64,000 nt of DNA from HdN1 sp964473645 (GTDB lineage Bacteria > Pseudomonadota > Gammaproteobacteria > Pseudomonadales > Ketobacteraceae). Under the pieces are notes generated by a model. The model did no database searches. It saw only the letters and a program-made list of their open reading frames with translations, and was not told where the DNA came from. Location: assembly GCA_964473645.1 (NCBI GenBank), contig CAYYPW010000007.1:124001-188000 (forward strand). The letters run 5' to 3'. Position 1 is the stretch's first letter. Each line of letters opens with the position of its first letter. Below, piece after piece: positions 8,044 through 16,233 of this stretch. Both the position numbers and the translations under genes were made by a program.

Positions 8044-11000
8044 ATGCTTTGTGGCGCGTGCGGAACTCCCAATCCTGGCCACCATCGTTTTTGTTTTGAA
8101 TGCGGCGCCCGTCTGAGTGACGCCACTACCCTGCCTGCGACTCCAACACCTCTTTTTCCTGAACTGAACACTGAACTCAAACAGGTATCGGTGTTATTCG
8201 TCGACATCACCAACTCGGTTCGCCTGATTCATCAACTGACACCCGAAGAAAGCACTGAATTGATCGAGCCGGTAATGTCCGATCTGAAATCGGCAGCACA
8301 CCAATTTGGCGGCGTCATCAATCGGGTCGATGGTGATGGCATGATGGTGTTATTCGGCGCGCCAGTCGCCTTTGAAGATCATGCAGTTCGCGCCGCTTAT
8401 GCCGCCCTGGAGATGATACGTTATATCACCTTGCGGGATGAGCGCCTGCCGGTCATTCAAATTCGCATCGGCATTCACTCGGGAGATGTGTTGCTGAAGC
8501 CTTATGTCAACGATTTTTCAGTCGACTACGAAGCACTTGGGCCTACCGTTTACTTGGCTCACCGCATGGAAACCTTGGCCTCGCCCAACACTGCGGTGCT
8601 CTCGCAGGAATGTTTCTTGTTATGTCGAAAATATGTCAAAACGGTTGATCTCGGCCCTACCCCAATCAAGGGGATGGACATGCAGCTGGTGGTACACCAG
8701 CTGGTGGGTAAAACCGCGCAGAACCCGTTCAACCAGCAAGAAAACCAGCGCGCCCAATGCTTTATCGGCCGCGAGCCCATCCTGGCAGAAGCCGTTAAAA
8801 GATTGTGGCAATTACATGACGGCCAAGGTGGCTTGCTGTTATTGCGTGGCGAAGCCGGTATTGGCAAAACGCGCCTGTTACAACGTTTATTGCAAGACCC
8901 GGTGATGGATGGATTGCAACGCCTCGAAAGCGCCTGTGATTCGCATAACCGCGCGACCTCCTACTTGCCTTTTATCAACGTACTTCGTTACTGGCTCGAT
9001 ATTCAGGAAAGCGATCGCCAAATAGAAATCGCGCAAAAGCTTCGCGATCGTCTTTCACGCATGGGCGATGCGTTGCATGAACACATGTCGGCCTACCACG
9101 CCCTGTTGAGCTTACCGATACAGAATCAAACCTGGAATGATCTTGATCCCTACCAGAAACGGCTGCGAATCTTTGCCGCAGTGCGCGCGTTACTGAAGGA
9201 ATTGTCCCATCGCCAGCCATTGGTCATTGTCGTTGAAGATTTGCACTGGGCAGATTTGGATACGCGCGATGTATTCAAAGATTTCATCGACACGCTGACC
9301 GATTGCCCGGTGTTGGTGGTGGCAACCCTGCGCCCGGAAATTCGCGAAGAATGGGTGCGCTCGTTGGGGGGCCAGCTGTTAGATCTGCTGCCCCTTACAC
9401 GGGAAGAAACCGATGCGCTTTTGATACACAATCTGGGTCCCGGTAGCAGTATCGAAGCCGTGCGTGATGCCATCGCCGAGCGCTGCCATGGTGTGCCACT
9501 GTTTGCTGAAGAGATGATTCAGCACCTGCGCGACAGTCATTTAATTTGGGGCTCGCTGGGCCAGTACCAATCCGCGTTATTGCACATTCCTGCACGTTTA
9601 CCCAATAGCATCAGTGCCGTGATTGCCGGTAGGGTTGATCGACGCTCGAAAGTCGCCAAACAGGTGATACAGGCAGCGTCGGTATTGGGTGAAAAATTCT
9701 CCGTCAATTTGATCAGTCATATGGTCGAAAGCACCGATTATCAGCGCGAATACGCCGTGCGCGAGCTGACGGAAGCAGAATTCATTCAACCGTTGGCGAG
9801 TCGTCTTGAGCATGAATATCAATTTAAACATGCGTTGATACATCAAGTCGTCTACGAAAGCCTGCCCCGTGAGCGTAAAACCGATTTGCATGCACGCGCG
9901 GCCAGCGCCATGGAATCGCTCTACCGTGAACGGATTGACGAATATCTTTATTTGTTGGCGGAACACTGTTTCAAGGGGCAAATGTGGGAGAAAGCGGCCA
10001 ATTTCTACCTCAAGGCCTGTTACCACGCGCTGGGGCGCTCATCGTTCCACCAGGCGGTGCTGATGCTTGACCAAGGATTGCAAGCACTCAGTCATTTGCC
10101 GTCCAGCAAGCAAACCCTCTCGCAGCGCATTGATTTTTTACTGGTGGGCATGAATGCGTTAATTCCGCTGGGAGAACAGGAGCGGCTGGTTAAAGATCTC
10201 ATGTATGCGCGGGATCTGTGCCTCAATCTCGATGATCACAAAAAGCTGTGCTCAATCCTGTGCCAGTTGACCAACGCATTGTGGATGGTGGGCCGCCATC
10301 AAGAGGCGTTATTGGCATCTATGGAAGCACTGGAATGGGCCAACCAATTGCAAATTCCGGCGATGCAGATCGCGGCGCATTATAATCGCGGCATGGTATT
10401 TCATGCGTTGGGGCGCTTTGAAGACACGGTTCACGAAACCCGTGTGCTGCTTGATATGCTGGGCAGCCAATTCGAAACCAAACGCATGGGCTGGGCCGGG
10501 CTTCCCAGTGTATTTGCCCGTACCTTTCTCGGTAATAGCCTGGTAGAACTGGCGCGTTATGATGAAGCGTTTGAAGCCATACAACGCGGTGTCGAAGTGG
10601 CGGAACAAACCAATCAGCCCTATTCGCTGGCGATGATTTACGACACGCTCGGCTACTATTATCTCAGCACTCACGCCTGGGACATGGCCCGAGAAGTGCT
10701 GGAAAAAGGGCTTGCCATCTCCCGTCATAATGCGGTCTTGACAATGATTCCCGCCATTTCAGCCAAACTGGGTGCCGCCTATTGCGCGCTGGGGATGCTG
10801 GACGCCGCCGGGGAAGTGCTGGAACACGCGGCCCACCCAGAGGTTTACACCAAGGGGGGGCGTTATACCTGGTTTTATTTGTTCACATCGATGGCCGATT
10901 TCCAGCGTTTAAAAGGGGACGATGCTCGCGCCATTCATTTTGCGCGTTTGGCCTACAACCTGACCAAAGCTACGCACGAGCACAGTCATCATTGTTACGC

Positions 11001-11184
11001 GACGTTGTGTCTGGCAAAAGCGTGTCTGCCCCAGCACCCGCACCGCTTTCGCTTGTTGATCGACAAGGCATCTGCATTGGCGCAACAGCATAAATTGGTG
11101 CGTTTGCGGGAGGTGGTAGCCACCACCCTCACATACCACAACGTAACTGCTGATACGCCGGCAAGCGATATTTCTCAATCATGA
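8044..11184 (+). CDS. Class III nucleotide cyclase-AAA ATPase-TPR regulatory protein
   Basis: The 1046-residue protein has four parts. A zinc ribbon holds Cys3, Cys6, Cys17 and Cys20. A class III cyclase domain spans about residues 45-215, with metal aspartates Asp54 (FVDIT) and Asp98 (VDGDG). A large signal-transduction ATPase carries Walker A GEAGIGKT at 269-276 and Walker B VIVVEDLHWAD near 394. A C-terminal half of helical TPR-like repeats completes it. In the cyclase, the usual transition-state asparagine is Tyr170 (GPTVYLAHRME) while Arg174 remains, and the purine-specifying lysine position reads Arg94, so cAMP synthesis is not assured. The start follows GTGAGG. The gene overlaps the convergent peroxidase-P450 gene by 56 bp. 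A CRP-like protein lies 4 kb downstream. Confidence 0.85.
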   Translation: MLCGACGTPNPGHHRFCFECGARLSDATTLPATPTPLFPELNTELKQVSVLFVDITNSVRLIHQLTPEESTELIEPVMSDLKSAAHQFGGVINRVDGDGMMVLFGAPVAFEDHAVRAAYAALEMIRYITLRDERLPVIQIRIGIHSGDVLLKPYVNDFSVDYEALGPTVYLAHRMETLASPNTAVLSQECFLLCRKYVKTVDLGPTPIKGMDMQLVVHQLVGKTAQNPFNQQENQRAQCFIGREPILAEAVKRLWQLHDGQGGLLLLRGEAGIGKTRLLQRLLQDPVMDGLQRLESACDSHNRATSYLPFINVLRYWLDIQESDRQIEIAQKLRDRLSRMGDALHEHMSAYHALLSLPIQNQTWNDLDPYQKRLRIFAAVRALLKELSHRQPLVIVVEDLHWADLDTRDVFKDFIDTLTDCPVLVVATLRPEIREEWVRSLGGQLLDLLPLTREETDALLIHNLGPGSSIEAVRDAIAERCHGVPLFAEEMIQHLRDSHLIWGSLGQYQSALLHIPARLPNSISAVIAGRVDRRSKVAKQVIQAASVLGEKFSVNLISHMVESTDYQREYAVRELTEAEFIQPLASRLEHEYQFKHALIHQVVYESLPRERKTDLHARAASAMESLYRERIDEYLYLLAEHCFKGQMWEKAANFYLKACYHALGRSSFHQAVLMLDQGLQALSHLPSSKQTLSQRIDFLLVGMNALIPLGEQERLVKDLMYARDLCLNLDDHKKLCSILCQLTNALWMVGRHQEALLASMEALEWANQLQIPAMQIAAHYNRGMVFHALGRFEDTVHETRVLLDMLGSQFETKRMGWAGLPSVFARTFLGNSLVELARYDEAFEAIQRGVEVAEQTNQPYSLAMIYDTLGYYYLSTHAWDMAREVLEKGLAISRHNAVLTMIPAISAKLGAAYCALGMLDAAGEVLEHAAHPEVYTKGGRYTWFYLFTSMADFQRLKGDDARAIHFARLAYNLTKATHEHSHHCYATLCLAKACLPQHPHRFRLLIDKASALAQQHKLVRLREVVATTLTYHNVTADTPASDISQS

Positions 11185-14056
11185 CACCTCTGACACCTGC
11201 GGCCGTGCGGACATCCTTCAGCGCCAGCAAACCTTTCAATACTTCACGCACCTGCAGCAAGGCGATGGGCTTACCCATGCATCCATGCGCCGACCACGGA
11301 TCAAGAAATACGAAATCAGGTAAATCTGGGGTGGGTTTTCCTTCTGCTTGTGCTTTTTCGGCTTGCATCAATGACAGTCCACTGGCCGCCTGTAGAACGG
11401 CAACGACAGTGCTTCCAGGAGCAATATCTGCAATCTGGCCCGTCGCCAGTTTTAAGGTGGCCCCATAGCTGCAATCTCGCACGAGAATGGGCGCCACGGG
11501 GTAGGCTTTCAATATCTTTAATGTCAATCCTTCGAGCAGGGCGTTTACGATGGGCTCTTTGGACGCATCGCCCTGGCGGAAAGCCATAACGGCAGGAAGC
11601 AGCGGCGAATATTCCGGCGTTTGTAGAATGCCAAACAACGCCATCTCCAGCGTCGGGGCTTTCTGGAGCAGGACCGACACGGTATTAGCGATGGCTTTCA
11701 TGGTGGTATCGGTACTGCCGACGGCGAACTCCAACAAACGCTGCTGTACTTGCGCTTTCTGTTGATCGACTGAGAGATGCGATTGGGTTTTATAGAACTG
11801 CACCAAACGCTGCAACACGGTGGCATTGCCTGCTTGGGTGAACGCTGCATCCACACAACGGCGTAAATGCAGGGCGAATTCCTGACCGGCGGCGGTGGCC
11901 AAGGTGGTGATGTGCGGCACATTCCACAAGTTTCCGAACACCTCCAGGAACAGCATACGCACCCAGAACAACAGCGTGGCATCAGCGGTGGGTGCCAACT
12001 CAAACTTTTTCAGATAATGGGCGTAATTCGCTTTCCATTCGGGGGGCAATTCGTCAACGTTCGCGCGATCGTAGAAATGCGCAATTTCGGTTGGCGATGG
12101 AAACTGATCTGGCACCGCAATCCCCAGATAGTTTTTCAGAATGGCCAGCGGCATTTGACGCGCCAGATCTTCAACCAGATCGATGCTGCCAGTGCTTGCA
12201 AATTTACCCAACTGTTGTTGCAGCACGGGCAGAATCGCAGCTTTCACGGCTTGATCGGTACCAGCGGGTGAGAGAATTGCCGCCATTTCCTGTTTCAGAC
12301 GCGTGCGCTGTTGGCTGGGTGGCATCGAAAGCAGCATATCGCTGCCAGTGAGGGCCTCAATACGACGCTGATAGTGCTGGTTGCCAAACAATTCCGGCTT
12401 GGTCATGAGGGTCTGCACATCTTGCGGGTGCGCAAAATAGTGAAATAAGCGAGTCTCGCCAGAGGAAAGAGTGACAGGCAAGGTCGTGTAGACCATCCCT
12501 TTCATGAGTTGTGCACGCCCTAAAATGCGCGTCGCATCAAAGGGATCTGTAACGGGTGTAGTGTTGACCGGCAACGCTTCCACGTCTGGCGTTGCACGTC
12601 GCGCCAAATCCATTATCCCTGCCAACCCGTCAAGCCCGGGCACGAAAAAATACTCCCCGCCGCGAATGCGTGTCAGGGAAGGCAAGCCCATCAGAGGTAA
12701 ATCCAGTGCCGGCGCGTTAAACGGATTGAAAGGCGCATGCGCGACATTGCCAACGATGGGATCAACCATGGCACCAGGGCAGCCAATAAAATCACTATTA
12801 TTGATCCAGTTGCGCTGTACGAACTCGAATTGCGTTTCAATATTGGCGTTATAACAGAGAAAGTGCAGGCCTCTCTCAACACCATCCGCCGTGGAATCTT
12901 CATCTAACCAGGCGCCATAGGGCATGCCCCGACGAATCAGGCGGTGTTGATCGACCATGCGGGTGCTGCCCCGATTGGCGGTGTCCAATGTAGTTCGTGG
13001 GTTGGCCCGCCGAATATGCGACCCCATCGGACATTTCGCACCGGTTTTATCGTCACTGAAATCAAATAAATTATTTTTTGCGACACTGCCACCATTGCTG
13101 CCCGACATCAAGGGTGAACCATTTTGCTGGCGGCCCAGCATTAACTCAGCTGTTTTCAGTCCATGCTCACCTTTAATTTTTTCGCGAAAGGTTGCTACAT
13201 CCTGTTCGATTTTCCGATAGACCAGAAAGCTGCCATTGCGCGTTAACGTAAACCAGGCACGCGCCACGGGATCGGCGGGTTCAGGTAGTAACGCGTCGAC
13301 GCGATGTGATGCGTTACCCTGCGTTAGTACCGCTAATTCATCAGGATACCCCAGCAGGAATTCCCCTGTCGCTAGCGCTTCCCAATCCTCCTGTGCAGAG
13401 GCTTTTTTACCACCACCAACAATGGGGTCCATACCATCGTTGACATAGGGCTGACTAATGCCATCCTTGAAGCCAAAATGCTCCACAGACAGGCCATTTT
13501 TTCGAATGACCTGTGCCTGCTCGCCAGCCAGAACGACTACGCCGCTGGCACCCGGGTTATTCAACTCCAAACCTGCCAGAAGATTATCGAGATGGTCGCG
13601 TGGGGTCATCGAAGGTACGCGCTGTTCAGCAGGCACCTGATCCGATACATAATATAACGCCAGAAATACGTGTACCGAGGCATGCCCCCATTTCCCCTGC
13701 CAACGCTCGGGTGCATCGGCGCCAGTGTCGCCAATGAAAGACGCGCGAGCCGCCATACCCTGTTGAAAAGGCAAAGGAAACTGTGCCAGTAGTTGCGGGT
13801 GCAGACCCAATTTCTGCAACCCGGTAAAACTGAACCCCACATTGATAAAATAAGGTGCAGGCAAATCGCGTGTGTGTTCACGTTTGCGCGCTTCCCGCAT
13901 ACGCGCTTCGGAATGCAGGTGAGGCCGGATTTTTTCCATCCACCCGAGAAACGCGGGCACATTCACGATACTCAGCGCCAGGTAATGGGCTGCAGCCGGC
14001 TTGGCCCCACGCAAGATATGGGCTTGCACATCATGTAATTGAATCTGCGTTTTCAT
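11129..14056 (-). CDS. DyP-type peroxidase-cytochrome P450 fusion
   Basis: One uninterrupted frame of 975 codons encodes two haem-protein domains. Residues 1-490 are a dye-decolorizing peroxidase, with the GXXDG motif GFKDG at 195-199 (catalytic Asp198). The proximal histidine is His347 in GSHIRRANPR, and the distal arginine region is RLIRRGMPYG at 372-381. Residues 505-975 resemble a cytochrome P450: the I-helix is FAVGSTDTTMKA with the acid-alcohol pair Asp783-Thr784, and the haem thiolate is Cys926 in SAHGCMGKPIA. The normally near-invariant ExxR of helix K reads Lys847-Ile-Leu-Lys850, and the Phe and Gly of the haem loop are also lost. There is no signal peptide, so it is probably cytoplasmic. 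A hydroperoxide- or H2O2-driven oxygenation is a reasonable inference, with substrate unknown. An AAGGAG lies 12 bases before the start, and the gene follows the 197-residue partner by 36 bp. Confidence 0.85.
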   Translation of the reverse strand: MKTQIQLHDVQAHILRGAKPAAAHYLALSIVNVPAFLGWMEKIRPHLHSEARMREARKREHTRDLPAPYFINVGFSFTGLQKLGLHPQLLAQFPLPFQQGMAARASFIGDTGADAPERWQGKWGHASVHVFLALYYVSDQVPAEQRVPSMTPRDHLDNLLAGLELNNPGASGVVVLAGEQAQVIRKNGLSVEHFGFKDGISQPYVNDGMDPIVGGGKKASAQEDWEALATGEFLLGYPDELAVLTQGNASHRVDALLPEPADPVARAWFTLTRNGSFLVYRKIEQDVATFREKIKGEHGLKTAELMLGRQQNGSPLMSGSNGGSVAKNNLFDFSDDKTGAKCPMGSHIRRANPRTTLDTANRGSTRMVDQHRLIRRGMPYGAWLDEDSTADGVERGLHFLCYNANIETQFEFVQRNWINNSDFIGCPGAMVDPIVGNVAHAPFNPFNAPALDLPLMGLPSLTRIRGGEYFFVPGLDGLAGIMDLARRATPDVEALPVNTTPVTDPFDATRILGRAQLMKGMVYTTLPVTLSSGETRLFHYFAHPQDVQTLMTKPELFGNQHYQRRIEALTGSDMLLSMPPSQQRTRLKQEMAAILSPAGTDQAVKAAILPVLQQQLGKFASTGSIDLVEDLARQMPLAILKNYLGIAVPDQFPSPTEIAHFYDRANVDELPPEWKANYAHYLKKFELAPTADATLLFWVRMLFLEVFGNLWNVPHITTLATAAGQEFALHLRRCVDAAFTQAGNATVLQRLVQFYKTQSHLSVDQQKAQVQQRLLEFAVGSTDTTMKAIANTVSVLLQKAPTLEMALFGILQTPEYSPLLPAVMAFRQGDASKEPIVNALLEGLTLKILKAYPVAPILVRDCSYGATLKLATGQIADIAPGSTVVAVLQAASGLSLMQAEKAQAEGKPTPDLPDFVFLDPWSAHGCMGKPIALLQVREVLKGLLALKDVRTAAGVRGVMIEKYRLPAYQQLRCGM

Positions 14057-14092
14057 GAACGTGCTCTACTCCTTAGAGATCGTCGTAATGTG

Positions 14093-14686
14093 TTAGAAAT
14101 GCTGATTGTCTTTTAAAAATTGTTTGAATCGCTTTTCAAAATCGCTACTGGCTTGTCGCAGTAAACTCAGGTTGTCTTGCACAAACGCATCAAAGTTGTG
14201 CCGAAACGTACGCAAGTGGGTGCGACGTTTGACGGTCTCGTCGGGGATTGCGGCATAAAAGCCCGTGGTATGCACCTGATGTGCGGAGGCATAGGCCCAA
14301 AATGCATCGAAATCCCGTGAGCCACCTGCAGGGTAACCCTCACAATTGCCCCAGATCTTGTCAACATCATCGGCAATCAAATCAGCGAAATCGCGCAGGT
14401 ATTGCCACATCGAGCCATCAAAATTAGAGGTAAAAATCAATAACGACTGTGCATCAGGTTCACCCGGAGGCTCCCAAATGATCCAGCGTGCAAAATGTAT
14501 CGTCGGAATTAATCGCACCGGTGTCGGTATTCCCCGCATTTCACGGTTTTGCACCGAATCGATGGTGGCTTTCAATTGTTCCCGATAGGTCAACAATCCG
14601 TTGGGAATTCGACCGCGCTTAATGGGCGTTATAATGGTGACCTCGTTTACGCCGCCCAGATAACGCGAATCCTGAATGACAGGCAT
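14093..14686 (-). CDS. Conserved-looking hypothetical protein, partner of the DyP-P450 gene
   Basis: This 197-residue soluble protein starts after a good GAGGTGA site. It ends 36 bp before the DyP-P450 gene on the same strand, so the two form an operon with this gene first. Recognisable segments are HFARWIIWEPP near residue 64, LLIFTSNFDGSMWQYLRDF near 82, and WGNCEGYPAGG near 110, followed by a helical C-terminus. I recall similar SNFDG and EGYP segments in proteins found beside or fused to haem peroxidases, but I cannot name the family with confidence. A role in substrate delivery or as a companion enzyme is inference from position only. Confidence 0.72.
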   Translation of the reverse strand: MPVIQDSRYLGGVNEVTIITPIKRGRIPNGLLTYREQLKATIDSVQNREMRGIPTPVRLIPTIHFARWIIWEPPGEPDAQSLLIFTSNFDGSMWQYLRDFADLIADDVDKIWGNCEGYPAGGSRDFDAFWAYASAHQVHTTGFYAAIPDETVKRRTHLRTFRHNFDAFVQDNLSLLRQASSDFEKRFKQFLKDNQHF

Positions 14687-14949
14687 ATCTCACCTCGCTG
14701 CTCGCGTTGCCTAAAGCAATGAAAGATAGACTAAAGTCACCTGATTTCGTAGAGAGTTCGCAGTTAAGTGTTTCGGCAATAGTACCAAAAGATCAAAATA
14801 GGCTGTTCTCAGGTGCCTGTCTTTCTCTATCGTATGCACATTGCAATAATTGCAGTTTGCTTTAACGTTTAAAAATAGAGCTTCACAGGATGTGTTGCCC
14901 AGGGACGACGCTACACTTCTGTTTCCCAGCAAATACGAGGGGACACACA
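14687..14949 (-). other. Divergent intergenic region between the peroxidase-P450 operon and the crp-like gene
   Basis: This 263-bp AT-rich stretch separates two divergent units and must hold both promoters. I see no confident -35/-10 pair or clean CRP-type palindrome. An open frame on the minus strand here has neither a plausible start site nor protein-like composition. Confidence 0.5.
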
Positions 14950-15606
14950 ATGATGATAAATAATGCACCCGTATTTCATCGACTTACCAACGGGCAACTC
15001 GAACAGGTCGAAAAACGTTGTATCAAACGCAGTTTTCCGCGCAATGCGATGGTCATACACGAAGGCGATACCGAAGCCTCTCTCTATGTGGTTGAAAAAG
15101 GGCGCGTAAAAGTTTATCTCTCGGGACCGGATGGCCGCGAGATCATAATCAATACGCACGGGCCCGGTGAGCAATTTGGCGAGTTGGCGCTGATCGATGG
15201 AGAGCGTCGTTCTGCGTCCATCATGACGTGTGAGGATTCGAGCTTTCTGATTATCAACAAACAGATATTCAATGATCTGGTGCGGGATTTCCCGGAAATC
15301 TCGTTCAATCTGATTGTCGATTTGTCACGCAAGATTCGACGCCTCACCAAAGAAGCCAAAACACTTGCATTTGCCGACACTTACCAGCGCTTGCGCATTG
15401 TTTTGCAAGACCTTGCCCTGCAGGGCGACGGTGGTGAAAACATACCCATTCCACTCACCCAACAGGAAATCGCTGACCGGATTGGAGCATCGCGCGAAGT
15501 GGTGAGCCGGATGCTGCATGCCTTGACGCAGGACGGCTTTCTCAATCGGAGCAAGCGGCGCTACACCATCGTTACGTCGTTACCCGAAGCGCTTCATGTG
15601 CATTGA
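14950..15606 (+). CDS. CRP/FNR family transcriptional regulator with cAMP-type pocket
   Basis: This is a 218-residue regulator. An N-terminal cyclic nucleotide-binding domain covers about residues 10-120. A dimerisation helix and a winged helix-turn-helix (TQQEIADRIGASREVVSRML, about 171-190) follow. The phosphate-binding cassette reads FGELALIDGERRSAS, which keeps the Glu and the Arg-Ser pair that contact cAMP in CRP. It lacks the N-terminal cysteines of oxygen sensors such as FNR. The start at 14950 (or 14953) follows GAGGGGA; an upstream in-frame ATG at 14890 lacks such a site. The nearby class III cyclase raises the possibility of a local cyclic-nucleotide circuit. Confidence 0.88.
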   Translation: MMINNAPVFHRLTNGQLEQVEKRCIKRSFPRNAMVIHEGDTEASLYVVEKGRVKVYLSGPDGREIIINTHGPGEQFGELALIDGERRSASIMTCEDSSFLIINKQIFNDLVRDFPEISFNLIVDLSRKIRRLTKEAKTLAFADTYQRLRIVLQDLALQGDGGENIPIPLTQQEIADRIGASREVVSRMLHALTQDGFLNRSKRRYTIVTSLPEALHVH

Positions 15607-15636
15607 AATACGCTGCTGCACATGAAGGGCTTCTTT
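15592..15636 (+). terminator. Candidate terminator of the crp-like gene
   Basis: An 11-bp perfect inverted repeat (CTTCATGTGCA at 15592, TGCACATGAAG at 15617) overlaps the last codons of the gene. It is followed by GGCTTCTTTT. The 14-base loop is long, so confidence is moderate. Confidence 0.45.
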
Positions 15637-15640
15637 TGAC

Positions 15641-16063
15641 TCAGAAACGGCCAGACTGGTGCTGGCCCATTTCCACTACGCGCCAGCCGTTATTGACCCT
15701 CTGGTAGACAAAATAGCGGTTATCGATGCCGGTACGGGTAGGGTCTTGCAATAAGGCCCACTCATACTGGAAATGCACTTTGGCAGTGTCGGGTTGCGCC
15801 ACTTCAAAGCGCGTTTTGAGAAAGCGCGCGATACGAAATTTGCCCGCCCATTCCCCCTGCGTGTCGTAATGTTGTTGCGCCAAACGCTTTGCCTCGGCTT
15901 CTGGCAAACTGTTACCGGCTAACGCCAAGCCTGAGACCGTCGAAAGCCACAGACAGACCATCAACCAGACGCCAAGCAATCGGCTGGCTTTCCATTGACT
16001 GCCCTTTAGTGGACTGCCTTTTTCTTTTAATTGATTGATAGGCAAGTAAAATCTTTTTGTCAC
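15641..16063 (-). CDS. Hypothetical membrane-anchored or secreted protein
   Basis: This 140-residue protein is read from a GTG at 16063, chosen because AAGGAG sits nine bases upstream. The in-frame ATG at 16072 has the same sequence directly against it. After a basic N-terminus (MTKRFYLPINQLKEKG) comes a hydrophobic helix LLGVWLMVCLWLSTVSGLAL ending in AGN, either an uncleaved anchor or a signal peptide. The mature part is about 85 residues. It contains YFVYQRVNNGWRVVEMGQHQ, which looks like the last strands of an NTF2-like or periplasmic beta fold. The function is not known to me. Confidence 0.6.
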   Translation of the reverse strand: MTKRFYLPINQLKEKGSPLKGSQWKASRLLGVWLMVCLWLSTVSGLALAGNSLPEAEAKRLAQQHYDTQGEWAGKFRIARFLKTRFEVAQPDTAKVHFQYEWALLQDPTRTGIDNRYFVYQRVNNGWRVVEMGQHQSGRF

Positions 16064-16233
16064 AAAAACCATCTCCTTAGTTTTATCCACACTATTTATT
16101 GCTACATTAGCGCCACAGTTCGTCTTTGCCACAAAACTTTTGCGCATTACTTAACAATTTGCGTGCAACAAATTGGCGTTAAACGACTAAGCTCTAATCA
16201 AGGCATATTCTATCCAGGTTTTTTGCATACTGC

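Noticed and set aside
14711..14968. 85-codon minus-strand frame in the intergenic region
   Set aside because: It has no ribosome-binding site, has unlikely composition, and overlaps the start of the crp-like gene.
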